Notes: generated from the sequence alone by a model not told the origin. Numbered from the stretch's first letter, positions 18,638-28,180 are shown. The stretch is DNA of 48,445 nt from Lachnospiraceae bacterium (GCA_024681595.1 JAILAN010000130.1:1-48445), one strand, 5' to 3'. Program-made: numbers and translations.

Positions 18638-19810
18638 ATGGCTGAGACTAAACGCGACTACTATGAAGTCTTAGGTGTTTCGAAAAGCGCGGATGAAGCG
18701 GAATTAAAAAAAGCATACAGGGCTTTGGCCAAGAAGTATCACCCGGATATGAATCCGGGTGATGCTGAGGCTGAGAAAAAGTTCAAGGAAGCATCCGAAG
18801 CATATGCCATTTTGAGCGATCCCGAAAAGCGTAAGCAGTATGATCAGTTCGGTCATGCGGCATTTGAGGGAGGAGCCGGTGGCGGTGGCTTTGGCGGCTT
18901 TGATTTTTCTTCGGCGGATTTCAGCGATATATTCGGCGATATATTCGGCGATTTCTTTGGCGGCGGCAGAAGCCGCAGGAGCAGTAACGGCCCCATGAAG
19001 GGAGCCAATATAAGGACCAGTGTCAGGATCAGCTTTGAAGAAGCCGTATTCGGTGTTGAAAAAGAGATCGAACTGACACTTAAGGATGAATGTACAAAGT
19101 GCCACGGAACGGGAGCAAAACCCGGAACCAGTCCGGAAACATGTCCGAAGTGCGGAGGTAAAGGCCAGGTAGTATTTACTTCACAGTCATTCTTCGGAAC
19201 AGTAAGGAATGTTCAGACATGTCCCGACTGTCAGGGCTCCGGCAAAGTGGTCAAAGATAAATGCCCCGAGTGCGGAGGCAATGGCTTTATAGCTGCCAGA
19301 AAGAAGATCCAGGTATCTATACCCGCAGGAATAGATAATGGACAGAGCGTCAGGATCCGTGAAAAGGGTGAACCGGGTATCAACGGAGGCCCCAGAGGAG
19401 ATCTGCTGGTTGAAGTCATCGTTTCACGCCATCCTATCTTCCAAAGAGAGGACTACAATATTTATTCTGCTGTACCGATTTCATATGCTGTCGCTGCTCT
19501 GGGCGGAGAGATCGTTGTAGATACAGTTGACGGCAAGGTGATCTATGATGTCAAGGCGGGAACACAGACCGATACCAAAGTAAGGCTCAAAGGCAAGGGA
19601 GTACCCACTTTAAGGAATAAAGACATCAGGGGAGACCACTATGTAACGCTGATAGTACAGACTCCCGAGAGAATGCCGCAGGAGGCCAAGGACCTTCTTA
19701 AGAGATTCGACGAACTGACAGGTGACAGTCTGCATGCAGCGCAGAATCTCGAAAAGAGTTCCGGAAGCGACAAAGACAAGGATAAGAAGAAAAAGTTTTG
19801 GAAGACTTAA
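18638..19810 (+). CDS. dnaJ: Chaperone DnaJ (Hsp40)
   Basis: Co-chaperone that stimulates DnaK. Full-length 390-residue type I DnaJ: J domain with HPD ([10 protein letters not shown] near 30), a Gly/Phe-rich linker (about 75-115) with a 12-base tandem duplication coding DIFG twice, four zinc-binding CxxCxGxG repeats ([32 protein letters not shown]), and the substrate-binding C-terminal domains. The tail is a Lys/Asp-rich stretch. It follows dnaK by 7 bases, and its last 13 bases overlap nth. Confidence 0.97.
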   Translation: MAETKRDYYEVLGVSKSADEAELKKAYRALAKKYHPDMNPGDAEAEKKFKEASEAYAILSDPEKRKQYDQFGHAAFEGGAGGGGFGGFDFSSADFSDIFGDIFGDFFGGGRSRRSSNGPMKGANIRTSVRISFEEAVFGVEKEIELTLKDECTKCHGTGAKPGTSPETCPKCGGKGQVVFTSQSFFGTVRNVQTCPDCQGSGKVVKDKCPECGGNGFIAARKKIQVSIPAGIDNGQSVRIREKGEPGINGGPRGDLLVEVIVSRHPIFQREDYNIYSAVPISYAVAALGGEIVVDTVDGKVIYDVKAGTQTDTKVRLKGKGVPTLRNKDIRGDHYVTLIVQTPERMPQEAKDLLKRFDELTGDSLHAAQNLEKSSGSDKDKDKKKKFWKT

Positions 19811-20460
19811 AGACACGTATATCCAAAATAATAAACAGGCTGGATGAACGGTACGGAACCGATCATCGATGCTTTTTGCACTATAAGGAGCCCTATGAGC
19901 TCCTTTTTGCAACTATAATGAGCGCCCAGTGTACCGATGAGAGAGTGAACGAAGTAACAAAGGATCTGTATGTCAAATATCCGGACCTTGAATCCTTTGC
20001 CCGAGCTGACCTTAAAGAACTGGAGCAGGATATCAGGTCGACAGGGTTTTATCATAATAAGGCAAAGAATCTCATTGCCTGTGCCAAAATGCTGCTCGAC
20101 CGGTTTGACGGCAAGGTCCCGTCGGATATAGATGACCTGACTTCACTGCCGGGTGTGGGCAGAAAGACAGCAAATGTCATCAGAGGCAACATCTATGATG
20201 TTCCCAGTATAGTGGTTGATACACATGTGATGAGGATATCGAGAAAACTCGGAGTGACGAAAAAGGATGATCCTGTTTCGATAGAATTCGATCTGATGAA
20301 GAAGCTTCCCAAGGATCATTGGATCCTGTGGAATATAGATATCATTACTCTGGGGCGGACGATATGCAAGGCTCCGACTCCGCATTGTGAGGATTGCTTT
20401 CTGACAGATGTCTGTCCGTCAGCATTTAAAAAACCTACGACCCGCAAAAAGAGTCACTGA
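19798..20460 (+). CDS. nth: Endonuclease III (DNA glycosylase/AP lyase)
   Basis: Removes oxidised pyrimidines and cleaves the abasic site. The 220 residues carry the helix-hairpin-helix with the catalytic Lys and Asp ([12 protein letters not shown], then [10 protein letters not shown]) and the 4Fe-4S loop C-x6-C-x2-C-x5-C near the C-terminus ([11 protein letters not shown]...VC). The start is a TTG at 19798 inside the dnaJ tail, the only codon that keeps the family's N-terminal helix ([17 protein letters not shown]). The overlap puts nth at the end of the heat-shock transcript. Its stop overlaps a convergent gene by 7 bases. Confidence 0.93.
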   Translation: MEDLKTRISKIINRLDERYGTDHRCFLHYKEPYELLFATIMSAQCTDERVNEVTKDLYVKYPDLESFARADLKELEQDIRSTGFYHNKAKNLIACAKMLLDRFDGKVPSDIDDLTSLPGVGRKTANVIRGNIYDVPSIVVDTHVMRISRKLGVTKKDDPVSIEFDLMKKLPKDHWILWNIDIITLGRTICKAPTPHCEDCFLTDVCPSAFKKPTTRKKSH

Positions 20461-21062
20461 AGATGATCGTTCAGCTTGTTGAGAATGGATCTTCGCATCA
20501 GGGAATTAAGAGCTTCTGCCTTGGGTATAAGCTCTTTAATTTTCTCCTTTTTGCCCGATGCATCATATATGGTACTTAACAGCTCATAGGTGGAACTGAC
20601 ATCGGAACCTGTATCGACAGCAAATTCCAGGATCGTACGTGCCTCATCGGGGTGATCGTTCTTATATAATATATGTGCCCATTTGTCGAGCTCACGAACC
20701 ATCAGAGTATAAGACTGATCGTAGGCTGAAAGCAGTTCGATGTTAGGCGCACCGTACTTTAGCTTGAGTTCTGTATTGCTTAGTCCGGTGAAATTGACAA
20801 TAGGAGACCCGGCTAGAGTGCGCAGCATCTCAATACATTCTATAACCCCGGGATCATCCGACATAACATCTGTCGGTAGTCTGTCAAAGGGAATTGTTAT
20901 ATAGTTAAGGTCATCTAACGGCTTTTTGCGGGTGCTGTTTGCTTTGGCTTCCTCATCCCAGAATGACTGGTACTCGGATTCTTCCCGGTCGCGTCTTCTT
21001 CGTATGGCGAACATCAGCCATAAACTGAACATAACAACACTTGCAAATATAGGGTATTTCAT
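20454..21062 (-). CDS. Membrane-anchored helical (TPR-like) protein of unknown function
   Basis: 202 residues with an N-terminal transmembrane helix (about 4-19: YPIFASVVMFSLWLMF) followed by a basic stop (RRRRDRE), so the bulk faces the cytoplasm. The C-terminal 90 residues look like two or three TPR-type helical pairs (WAHILYKNDHPDEARTILEFA, then STYELLSTIYDASGKKEKIKELI). No enzyme motif is visible. An AAAGGAAT site lies before the start. It is divergent from a 34-residue membrane peptide and convergent with nth. Possible scaffold for an envelope complex; that is a guess. Confidence 0.6.
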   Translation of the reverse strand: MKYPIFASVVMFSLWLMFAIRRRRDREESEYQSFWDEEAKANSTRKKPLDDLNYITIPFDRLPTDVMSDDPGVIECIEMLRTLAGSPIVNFTGLSNTELKLKYGAPNIELLSAYDQSYTLMVRELDKWAHILYKNDHPDEARTILEFAVDTGSDVSSTYELLSTIYDASGKKEKIKELIPKAEALNSLMRRSILNKLNDHLQ

Positions 21063-21106
21063 TTATAATTCCTTTCAGTAGATTAACCAAAAAAAGGCAG
21101 GAAAAT

Positions 21107-21211
21107 ATGTTCAATTTTAACAAAAAAAAGAACCAAAAAGCCATTTCGGTAGTAATAGTTATACTATTGATACTCGCTATGATCATCCCGCTGTTGGCTG
21201 CTTATATGTAA
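21107..21211 (+). CDS. Small single-pass membrane peptide (34 residues)
   Basis: An open frame of 34 codons beginning at ATG 21107 with GGCAGG 6 bases upstream. The sequence is a basic, Asn/Lys-rich head (MFNFNKKKNQK) followed by one hydrophobic helix (AISVVIVILLILAMIIPLLA) and a short end. Length and plan resemble small Firmicutes membrane proteins such as Prli42, a stressosome anchor of Listeria, but I cannot show homology. It is the only frame of note in the divergent gap between the TPR-like gene and vanW. Short hydrophobic frames can occur by chance, so confidence is moderate. Confidence 0.5.
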   Translation: MFNFNKKKNQKAISVVIVILLILAMIIPLLAAYM

Positions 21212-21259
21212 ATTCTTTGTTTTTTTAAGATTTTTTACAATAATAATCTTAACATATTT

Positions 21260-22789
21260 ATGAAAAAACGTCTCATCAGGACAATTTTATCTATAGTTAC
21301 AGGCATTTTTATCGGTACGATCATGCCTGTTCTTTCATTTTCCGAGGATCTGATACTCGACGGGGTATATGCGGAGAACATACCTCTCGGAGGCAAGAGC
21401 GAACAGGAGGCAACCGATGCCATAAACCTCTATCTTAAAGAACTCTCTAACAGATCCATCACCCTTTATACCGTAAATGATAATGAAGTTACCGTCACTC
21501 CGGAGGACCTGGGCTTTGCATGGGCTAATCCGGAGATAATCAGCGAAGCCGCAGCAATCGGACATACCGGCAATATCGTAGAAAGATACAAGACACAAAA
21601 GGATCTTAACTATTCGGGACAGATACTGGATATCAAGTTCAGTATCGATGATGCAAAGGTAAGAAACGTCCTGTCTGAGCAATGCGCTGCATACAATATG
21701 GCGGCCAAGGACGGAACCATCTCAATGGAGAGCGGATCATTTGATATTACCGAAGGCCAGGTGGGAATGGTAGTGGATGTCGATGCTTCAGCAGCAGGGT
21801 TGGAGGATTTCTTCCTTAACCAGTGGAGCGGACAGAACACGACATATCAGCTGGTTATCAAGATAGATACACCTAACGGAACCTATGAAGATCTGGCTTT
21901 GGTTAAAGACTGTCTGGGGAGCTTCCATACCAGCTTCAAGACTTCGTCAGCTTCAAGAAGCAGTAATGTCAGGAACGGAGCATCGCTTATTAACGGCAGT
22001 GTGATCTATCCCGGCGAAGAATATTCATTCTACGATCATGTTAAACCGTTCAGTTATGATAACGGTTATCAGCTGGCAGCAGCATATTCATCAGGACAGG
22101 TAGTTGACAGTGTGGGAGGAGGCATATGCCAGGTATCTTCAACACTGTATAATTCCGTACTGCTATCCGAGCTCGAGGTTACGGAGAGACGTAATCACGG
22201 TATGATCGTTACATATGTAGATCCCGCCAGGGATGCTACGATAGCGGAAAGTGCCGGAACAGATTTCAGATTTAAGAACAATACTGATGCACCGATCTAT
22301 ATCGATGCCTATACGACTGATGACAAACAGCTCTATATCTCAATATACGGACATGAAACGAGACCCGCAGGCAGAACTGTTGATTATGAGAGTGAGGTTA
22401 TATCAAGGACTCAGCCGGGCCCTGATGTTTATATAGAGGATCCCACTCACCCGATAGGCTATATCAGCACACAGTCTGCACATACGGGGCTCAAGGCCAA
22501 CCTGTGGAAGGTTGTGACCGAAAACGGACAGACTGAGAGAGAACTGGTTAACACCAGTGTATATAATGCTGCACCCAAATATATCACGGTAGGAACCGCT
22601 ACCGAAGATCCTTCTGCGGCAGCAGCTCTTTCTGCCGCTCTGGCTTCCGGAGATACCGAAAATGTCAAGTCGACGGCAGCCTCATTAAAGAGCGCGGCTG
22701 ACGCGGGCATCAGTGCCGACGCGCAGGCACTGGCGCAGTATGAGGCGGCACTGGCGGCCATGAATTCATCCGAAGAACCGTCAGAATAA
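21260..22789 (+). CDS. VanW-family protein with peptidoglycan-binding-like domain
   Basis: Secreted or membrane-held protein of 509 residues. An N-terminal signal anchor (about 5-28) is followed by a region like the putative peptidoglycan-binding PG_binding_4 domain (about 40-200), the VanW domain (about 225-350: PGEEYSFYDHVKPFS, then VDSVGGGICQVSSTLYNSVLL) and an Ala/Ser-rich tail (about 440-509). VanW first came from vancomycin-resistance clusters, but here no other van gene is present. The start has no visible ribosome-binding site (AT-rich AACATATTTATG). A possible -10 (AATAAT at 21239-21244) leaves a leader of roughly 10 bases. Confidence 0.85.
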   Translation: MKKRLIRTILSIVTGIFIGTIMPVLSFSEDLILDGVYAENIPLGGKSEQEATDAINLYLKELSNRSITLYTVNDNEVTVTPEDLGFAWANPEIISEAAAIGHTGNIVERYKTQKDLNYSGQILDIKFSIDDAKVRNVLSEQCAAYNMAAKDGTISMESGSFDITEGQVGMVVDVDASAAGLEDFFLNQWSGQNTTYQLVIKIDTPNGTYEDLALVKDCLGSFHTSFKTSSASRSSNVRNGASLINGSVIYPGEEYSFYDHVKPFSYDNGYQLAAAYSSGQVVDSVGGGICQVSSTLYNSVLLSELEVTERRNHGMIVTYVDPARDATIAESAGTDFRFKNNTDAPIYIDAYTTDDKQLYISIYGHETRPAGRTVDYESEVISRTQPGPDVYIEDPTHPIGYISTQSAHTGLKANLWKVVTENGQTERELVNTSVYNAAPKYITVGTATEDPSAAAALSAALASGDTENVKSTAASLKSAADAGISADAQALAQYEAALAAMNSSEEPSE

Positions 22790-22806
22790 TTCAGAGATTT
22801 CCCGAT

Positions 22807-23382
22807 ATGGACATTATAGTTACCCGATTTATCGGCATACGTGGCACTGCCATACTGGCACGTGAATTTGAATCCGGGCTTCGAACCAGATACCCCAAGT
22901 GGCTGGTAGATGAGGCTATAAGTTTCGATGATGATGTTGACAGGATCGAAGAAAATGACATAGATGTCATAAAGTCCATGGGCGACAGGATCGCATGTCT
23001 GGGGAGATACACGGAATTCGGAGTTTTTGAAGCTTTATTTCAAATGTCCAGATTTCTTAAATGCGGAATGGATATCGAAATAAAGAGCATTCCGATCAAG
23101 CAGGAGACGGTTGAGGTATGTGAATTTACAGGAGCCGATCCGTATCTGCTTTATTCCGGAGTCTCATGCGTATTGGCATGCGAGAACGGGGAGGATATTA
23201 TCCGTGAACTTGCCGGGCATGATATTCCTGCATTTAAGGTGGGAATAACTACATCAACAAATGATAAGATAGTTATAAATGAGAGCGAGAGAGGATTCCT
23301 GCCTCACGTCAGAAAGGACGAGCTAAAGAGAATTCTCGGAAAGAAGGTATATTATGAGAGAACAGATTTTATCCGTAATTGA
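22807..23382 (+). CDS. AIR-synthase-related C-terminal domain protein (HypE-like half)
   Basis: 191 residues that match only the C-terminal half of HypE/AIR-synthase-like enzymes: the opening DIIVTRFIGIRGTAILAREFE is the linker after the usual ATP-binding domain, then IEIKSIPIKQETVEVCEFTGADPY and a final strand NDKIVINESERGFLPH. The N-terminal ATP-binding domain is absent, and the VanW gene ends 17 bases before, so no missing half can lie upstream. The product may bind a ligand or a partner rather than catalyse. Its end overlaps the Lrp gene by 29 bases, linking it to an amino-acid regulator and an aminotransferase. Confidence 0.72.
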   Translation: MDIIVTRFIGIRGTAILAREFESGLRTRYPKWLVDEAISFDDDVDRIEENDIDVIKSMGDRIACLGRYTEFGVFEALFQMSRFLKCGMDIEIKSIPIKQETVEVCEFTGADPYLLYSGVSCVLACENGEDIIRELAGHDIPAFKVGITTSTNDKIVINESERGFLPHVRKDELKRILGKKVYYERTDFIRN

Positions 23383-23836
23383 GAAAAACAGCAGGATCGG
23401 TATCAAGGAGCTGGCGGTGAGGCTGGGACTTGATGAGATCGAGGTCGCCAATGAGATCAAGGCGATGGAGGAAGAAGGTATCATATGCGGATATCTGACC
23501 ATGATAGACTGGGAAAAAACTTCCATAGAGCAGGTTACGGCTCTTATCGAGGTACGTATCACTCCTCAGAGGGGTCAGGGATTTGACAATCTCGCAGAGA
23601 GAATATATAAGTATCCCGAAGTAACTAGTGTTTACCTTATATCAGGAGGCTATGATCTGCTGGTTACACTCGAGGGCAAATCGCTTAAGGAAGTATCGAG
23701 CTTCGTTTCACACAAGCTCTCAGCGCTCGAGGGAGTACTTAGTACGGCTACACACTTTATCCTTCACAAATACAAGGACCATGGGACCATACTTGATAAG
23801 AAACCCAAGGACAACAGGGAGATAATGTCATTATGA
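23354..23836 (+). CDS. Lrp/AsnC-family transcriptional regulator
   Basis: Feast/famine regulator of 160 residues: N-terminal HTH of the AsnC type (about 1-50: ILSVIEKNSRIGIKELAVRLGL) and the C-terminal RAM ligand-binding domain (about 65-145: ALIEVRITPQRGQGFDNLA, then VYLISGGYDLLVTLEG). It overlaps the AIR-synthase-like gene and, by four bases, the aminotransferase that follows, and so probably controls that operon in response to an amino acid. Confidence 0.88.
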   Translation: MREQILSVIEKNSRIGIKELAVRLGLDEIEVANEIKAMEEEGIICGYLTMIDWEKTSIEQVTALIEVRITPQRGQGFDNLAERIYKYPEVTSVYLISGGYDLLVTLEGKSLKEVSSFVSHKLSALEGVLSTATHFILHKYKDHGTILDKKPKDNREIMSL

Positions 23837-25002
23837 GAAATCCGTTAGCTGAAAAGATAATAAGCGTTAAACCATCCGGTATACGTAAGTTTTTTGATAT
23901 AGCTGCCGAAATGGACGATGTCGTTTCTCTGGGAGTAGGAGAACCGGATTTTGATACGCCCTGGCACATCAGGGATGAAGGCATATATTCTCTCGAAAAG
24001 GGCAAGACATTCTATACGTCAAACTCCGGACTGATCGAACTTCGAAACGAGATCAACGCATATATAAAAAGAACTCAGGGCATCTCGTATGATACCAAAA
24101 AAGAGATCATCATAACCGTCGGAGGATCGGAGGCCATAGACCTCGCCCTTCGTGCGATGATAAATCCCGGTGATGAGGTTATAATCCCGCAGCCAAGTTA
24201 TGTTTCGTATGAACCCTGTGCGATCCTAGCTGATGCAGTGCCTGTCATTATTCCGCTTAAGGCTGAAAATGAGTTCAGACTCACCGCTGCTGAACTGGAG
24301 GATTCGATAACGGACAAGACTAAGATAGTGGTTCTGCCGTTTCCCAACAATCCGACAGGAGCTATCATGGAAAGAAGTGATCTGGAGCCGGTAGCCGAGG
24401 TCATCAAAAAGCATGATCTATATGTTATATCCGATGAGATATACGCTGAACTGACATACAGTGGCAAGCATGTGTCTATAGCATCACTTCCGGGAATGCA
24501 GGAGAGGACGATACTGATCAACGGCTTTTCCAAGGCATATGCCATGACCGGATGGAGACTGGGATACTGCTGTGCTCCCGAGATAATAGCCACACAGATG
24601 CTGAAGATACATCAGTTCGCCATAATGTGTGCTCCCACGACCAGCCAGTATGCCGCAATAGAGGCACTAAAGAACGGAGACGAAGACGTAGCCCTGATGA
24701 GAGAATCATATAACCAGAGGCGCAGATTTTTGCTCAATGCATTTAAGGAAATGGGACTTGACTGCTTTGAACCATTCGGTGCGTTTTATGTATTCCCTTG
24801 TATAAAGGAATTTGGGATGTCATCGGATGATTTTGCGATGAAGCTCCTTCAGGATAAAAAGATAGCTGTGGTTCCGGGAACAGCGTTCGGATCAAGCGGT
24901 GAAGGATTTATCAGAATATCGTACGCATATTCGATAGAAAAACTTAAATATGCCATGGAAAAGCTGTCTGAATTTGCGAACGGACTAAGGAATAATGCCT
25001 GA
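23833..25002 (+). CDS. Class I/II PLP aminotransferase
   Basis: 389-residue fold-type I aminotransferase. PLP Lys in INGFSKAYAMTGWRLGY (about residue 234), cofactor motifs VLPFPNNPTGAIM and VISDEIYAEL, and the substrate-binding Arg in FIRISYAYS near the C-terminus. The N-terminal LGVGEPDFDTPWHI is typical of aspartate/aromatic aminotransferases (AspC/AraT/PatA types). Coupled by ATGA to the Lrp regulator, so its amino-acid substrate or product is the likely effector. It is the last gene of its operon, closed by a strong terminator. Confidence 0.9.
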   Translation: MRNPLAEKIISVKPSGIRKFFDIAAEMDDVVSLGVGEPDFDTPWHIRDEGIYSLEKGKTFYTSNSGLIELRNEINAYIKRTQGISYDTKKEIIITVGGSEAIDLALRAMINPGDEVIIPQPSYVSYEPCAILADAVPVIIPLKAENEFRLTAAELEDSITDKTKIVVLPFPNNPTGAIMERSDLEPVAEVIKKHDLYVISDEIYAELTYSGKHVSIASLPGMQERTILINGFSKAYAMTGWRLGYCCAPEIIATQMLKIHQFAIMCAPTTSQYAAIEALKNGDEDVALMRESYNQRRRFLLNAFKEMGLDCFEPFGAFYVFPCIKEFGMSSDDFAMKLLQDKKIAVVPGTAFGSSGEGFIRISYAYSIEKLKYAMEKLSEFANGLRNNA

Positions 25003-25054
25003 ACGTTTGCCGGCTTCAAGGTAATCAAAGTACATAAAGGATAACAGATATGAT

Positions 25055-25093
25055 AAAATCAGGATGTATAGACTAAGTACATCCTGATTTTTT
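25055..25093 (+). terminator. Intrinsic terminator after the Lrp/aminotransferase operon
   Basis: Perfect 14-bp stem (25055-25068 with 25078-25091) with a 9-base loop, whose 3' arm runs into six T residues (25088-25093). The A-rich 5' edge and T-rich 3' edge allow it to act in both directions. Confidence 0.92.
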
Positions 25094-25195
25094 AATATGT
25101 TTGATTTAAGGACAACTTCAAAGCGATATGTTTTACCGCGGATGCGCTCTCGATCCTCTTTTGACGTAGAGGTACATAAAGGAGAAAGGAAAAAT

Positions 25196-28117
25196 ATGGG
25201 ATTTTCAATAGATAAAAATACTCTTATAAAGTGTGATAATAATGATTTCGAAGGTCTTAATATCGTGGCGGGATGGGTCAGAGAAGACCTTAATAAGGTA
25301 TTCGGAAAACCTGAAGGTGAACCTTCGGGAGTCATCATAGCAGGGACAAGTGAAAAAAGTGAAACGATAAGATCATTATATGAAAAAGGACTGATAAACC
25401 GGGATGGGCTGTCGGATGAAAACGGTAACCCGAAGTGGGAGGTATATAAGGCAGATCTTATTGATGTTGACGGAATAAAAACCATAGTTATACAGGGATC
25501 TGATAAACGCGGAGCGATCTATGGGATATTGTCGGTTTCAGAGCTGTGCGGAGTCACTCCTTTGGTCAACTGGTCAGGTGCCAGGCCGGTCAAAAAAAAG
25601 AATGTTCAGGTAAAGGAAAGTTTCTTTGGAACGTCAAAGGAACCGTCAGTAAAATACAGAGGCATTTTCATTAATGATGAGTGGCCTGCTTTCGGCACAT
25701 GGGCTACCACGAGATTCGGCGGAATAAATGCCAAATGCTATGCGCAGATATTTGAACTGCTGCTCCGGCTTCGAGCCAACTATATGTGGCCTGCCATGTG
25801 GAACAGTAATTTTTCCATGGACGGACCGGGACTAGAGAGTGCAGAACTTGCTGATAAGCTGGGGATAGTCATGAGTACTTCACATCATGAACCCTGTATG
25901 AGGACCGGTGAGGAGTTCAGGCTGCTTCGAGGACCGGGCTCTGTTTACGGAGATGCATGGGATTTCCTTTCCAACAGAGAGGGGATCATCAGATTCTGGG
26001 AGGACGGACTTAAGAGAAATGCTCCCTTTGAGAATGTGATCACCATGGGCATGCGCGGAGAGAGGGATACAGCGATCATGGGCAATGCCACTCTCGAAGA
26101 GAATATCGCGCTGCTAAAGGATATAATCAGAACCCAGAATGACCTTATCAGAAAGCACGTAAATGAAGACCTTTCGAAGGTTCCACGGCAGATAGTCCTT
26201 TTCACGGAAGTGGAGAAATTCTACTACGGTGATGAGAACACTCCGGGATTGATCGATGATCCGGAAATGGACGGGATAACAGTTGTATTCAGTGATACAA
26301 ATTACGGTTACACAAGGACACTTCCTCTTGAAAGGATGAGGGGACATAAGGGTGGATACGGAATGTATTACCATGTGGATATGCATGGCGGCGCTTACTC
26401 ATACGAGTGGATAGGATCTACATATCTGCCTAGAATATGGGATCAGCTCGGCACTACTTATGACTTTGGCGTCAGAAATATCTGGGTAGTTAATGTGGGT
26501 GACCTGGTATCTCAGGAACTCGAGGTATCATATATCATGAAGATGGCATATGATTTTGATTCCTTTGGATCCTCAAATCCAAACAATACGAATGCATTTG
26601 TAACGGAATGGATAAAAAGGATATTCGGCGGATATTATGAGCCCGAGGACCTTGAAAAGATAAGGGAGGTCATCGACAGATACACACTGATAAATGAGCG
26701 TTGCAAGCATGAGATAATGAATGAGCATGTGTATCACCCCGTACATTTTGATGAAGCAATGGATCTTTATACCAGCAGCAGGAGGGTGCTTAAACTTTGT
26801 GACGAGCTACTGTCCAGGACACCGGCAGATATACGGACCGCCTTTTATGAACTGATATATTATCCGGCATACGGAACAGCCAATCTTCACAGGACCTGGA
26901 TCGCTTCACAGTGGAACAAGTTCTATGCAGATCAGAACAGGAATACTGCCAACGATTATAACAAAGAGATTGATGAAGGCATACGCGCGGATGAAAAACT
27001 GATCGAAGATTTTCACAGTCTGGATGGCGGTAAATTCTACGGACAGGCGCTATCCGAGCACTTCGGATTCAGATTCTGGAACGATTCCAACAATCAGCTG
27101 CCGACCAGGCTCTATGTGTACCCGGCAAATAAAAAGCGAATGCTCATTTCAAAAACTGATGAAGCCTGGTACTACGACGGAAGGGAATATACCAAACGCG
27201 ATGAAGTTATATCCGATTTCCTGAGACCGGATATATATGAGATCACACTGGAAATATCATGCGGAAGCAAGATAGAACTTAATTATGTTATAACCAAGGA
27301 TGCTCCGTGGATCACACTCTCATCATCTTCGGGAAGGACCATGGGGACCGACAGGGTAACAATCAGCATAGACCGAACGAAGATCGACCGGGATAAGATA
27401 GCCAGAGGAACAGTAGTAGTTAGTGACAGAGATGACTGCTTCGTGACTTTTACATTCCTGGGATGCAGAAGAGAGTATTATGAGAAGATATGCAGAATAA
27501 CCGATGAAACGAAGATACCAGAGGGCGCATGCCTTATCTGTAACGGGTACGGTGCGGTCGAAGCTTCACATTACGACTCTGTATTCGATTGCCGCCATAT
27601 TAAGGAATCAACAGATAAGAGCGTAGCTGCCGATGGAGGAATAAAAGGCTACTACGAGGTGTTAAAACCCTATGGCAGAAGCCACAGCGGAATCAAGATG
27701 TACCCAAATACACTGGATCTGATCAATGAAGCATTTGACAGGATCCCGTATACGGAATATGTCTTTGTTACCGAAAATGAATCCGAATATGAAGCCGAAT
27801 TCGTGTTTGCTCCGTCCATACCAGTCGACGATTCTAATTCGCAGTGCTTTGCTTATTCAGTAAATGGTACAGAACCGGTAAGGACAGATACTGTACTTGA
27901 TCAGTCCCGCTCGATATTCAGTAATCGTCAATGGTCGGTTGATAACAGGAGAAATGCCAAGATAATATCATGTGATCTGGAACTTAAAAAGGGAATCAAC
28001 AGGATAAGGTATTATCAGATGAGTCCTAACCTGATCCTCGAAAGGATAGTATTGTGGGATAAGGCTGTTCCTAAAAAGGAATCCTATATTGGACCTAAGG
28101 AAAGTTATAGATTTTAG
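25196..28117 (+). CDS. GH115 xylan alpha-1,2-(4-O-methyl)glucuronidase
   Basis: Glycoside hydrolase of 973 residues, matching family GH115, which removes (4-O-methyl-)glucuronic acid from xylan or xylo-oligosaccharides. Recognisable core stretches are YRGIFINDEWPAF near residue 155, then LRLRANYMWPAMWNSNF and IVMSTSHHEPCMRTGEEF, and later TNYGYTRTLPLERMRGHKGG and GGAYSYEWIGSTYLPRIWDQ. C-terminal beta domains follow. No signal peptide is visible, so it would act on oligosaccharides inside the cell. The start at 25196 follows AAAGGAGAAAGG (25178-25189); the frame extends to 25097 but that part is unlike the family. I find no strong promoter in the 100 bases after the upstream terminator. Confidence 0.88.
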   Translation: MGFSIDKNTLIKCDNNDFEGLNIVAGWVREDLNKVFGKPEGEPSGVIIAGTSEKSETIRSLYEKGLINRDGLSDENGNPKWEVYKADLIDVDGIKTIVIQGSDKRGAIYGILSVSELCGVTPLVNWSGARPVKKKNVQVKESFFGTSKEPSVKYRGIFINDEWPAFGTWATTRFGGINAKCYAQIFELLLRLRANYMWPAMWNSNFSMDGPGLESAELADKLGIVMSTSHHEPCMRTGEEFRLLRGPGSVYGDAWDFLSNREGIIRFWEDGLKRNAPFENVITMGMRGERDTAIMGNATLEENIALLKDIIRTQNDLIRKHVNEDLSKVPRQIVLFTEVEKFYYGDENTPGLIDDPEMDGITVVFSDTNYGYTRTLPLERMRGHKGGYGMYYHVDMHGGAYSYEWIGSTYLPRIWDQLGTTYDFGVRNIWVVNVGDLVSQELEVSYIMKMAYDFDSFGSSNPNNTNAFVTEWIKRIFGGYYEPEDLEKIREVIDRYTLINERCKHEIMNEHVYHPVHFDEAMDLYTSSRRVLKLCDELLSRTPADIRTAFYELIYYPAYGTANLHRTWIASQWNKFYADQNRNTANDYNKEIDEGIRADEKLIEDFHSLDGGKFYGQALSEHFGFRFWNDSNNQLPTRLYVYPANKKRMLISKTDEAWYYDGREYTKRDEVISDFLRPDIYEITLEISCGSKIELNYVITKDAPWITLSSSSGRTMGTDRVTISIDRTKIDRDKIARGTVVVSDRDDCFVTFTFLGCRREYYEKICRITDETKIPEGACLICNGYGAVEASHYDSVFDCRHIKESTDKSVAADGGIKGYYEVLKPYGRSHSGIKMYPNTLDLINEAFDRIPYTEYVFVTENESEYEAEFVFAPSIPVDDSNSQCFAYSVNGTEPVRTDTVLDQSRSIFSNRQWSVDNRRNAKIISCDLELKKGINRIRYYQMSPNLILERIVLWDKAVPKKESYIGPKESYRF

Positions 28118-28143
28118 CAAACAGATCAAAAAGAGGGTATAAT
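28114..28143 (+). promoter_or_regulatory. Sigma-A-like promoter before the first hybrid kinase
   Basis: TATAAT at 28138-28143 with TTAGCA (28114-28119) 18 bases upstream. It overlaps the end of the GH115 gene and would start RNA near 28150, 30 bases before the kinase start. The -35 is weak. Confidence 0.5.
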
Positions 28144-28180
28144 TTATTCATAATCATTTAAAGAATTTGAGGATCATGGA

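Noticed and set aside
18928-18957. Tandem 12-base repeat in dnaJ as a possible mobile or slippage element
   Set aside because: It encodes the usual Gly/Phe linker (DIFG repeated) and needs no other explanation.
21260-22789. Vancomycin-resistance locus
   Set aside because: VanW-domain proteins are common in Clostridia; no vanH, vanA/B, vanX, vanR or vanS is near.
25097-25195. Riboswitch or regulatory RNA in the GH115 leader
   Set aside because: Only a 5-bp hairpin (CCTCT 25155-25159 with AGAGG 25168-25172) is seen, with no known riboswitch core or terminator after it.
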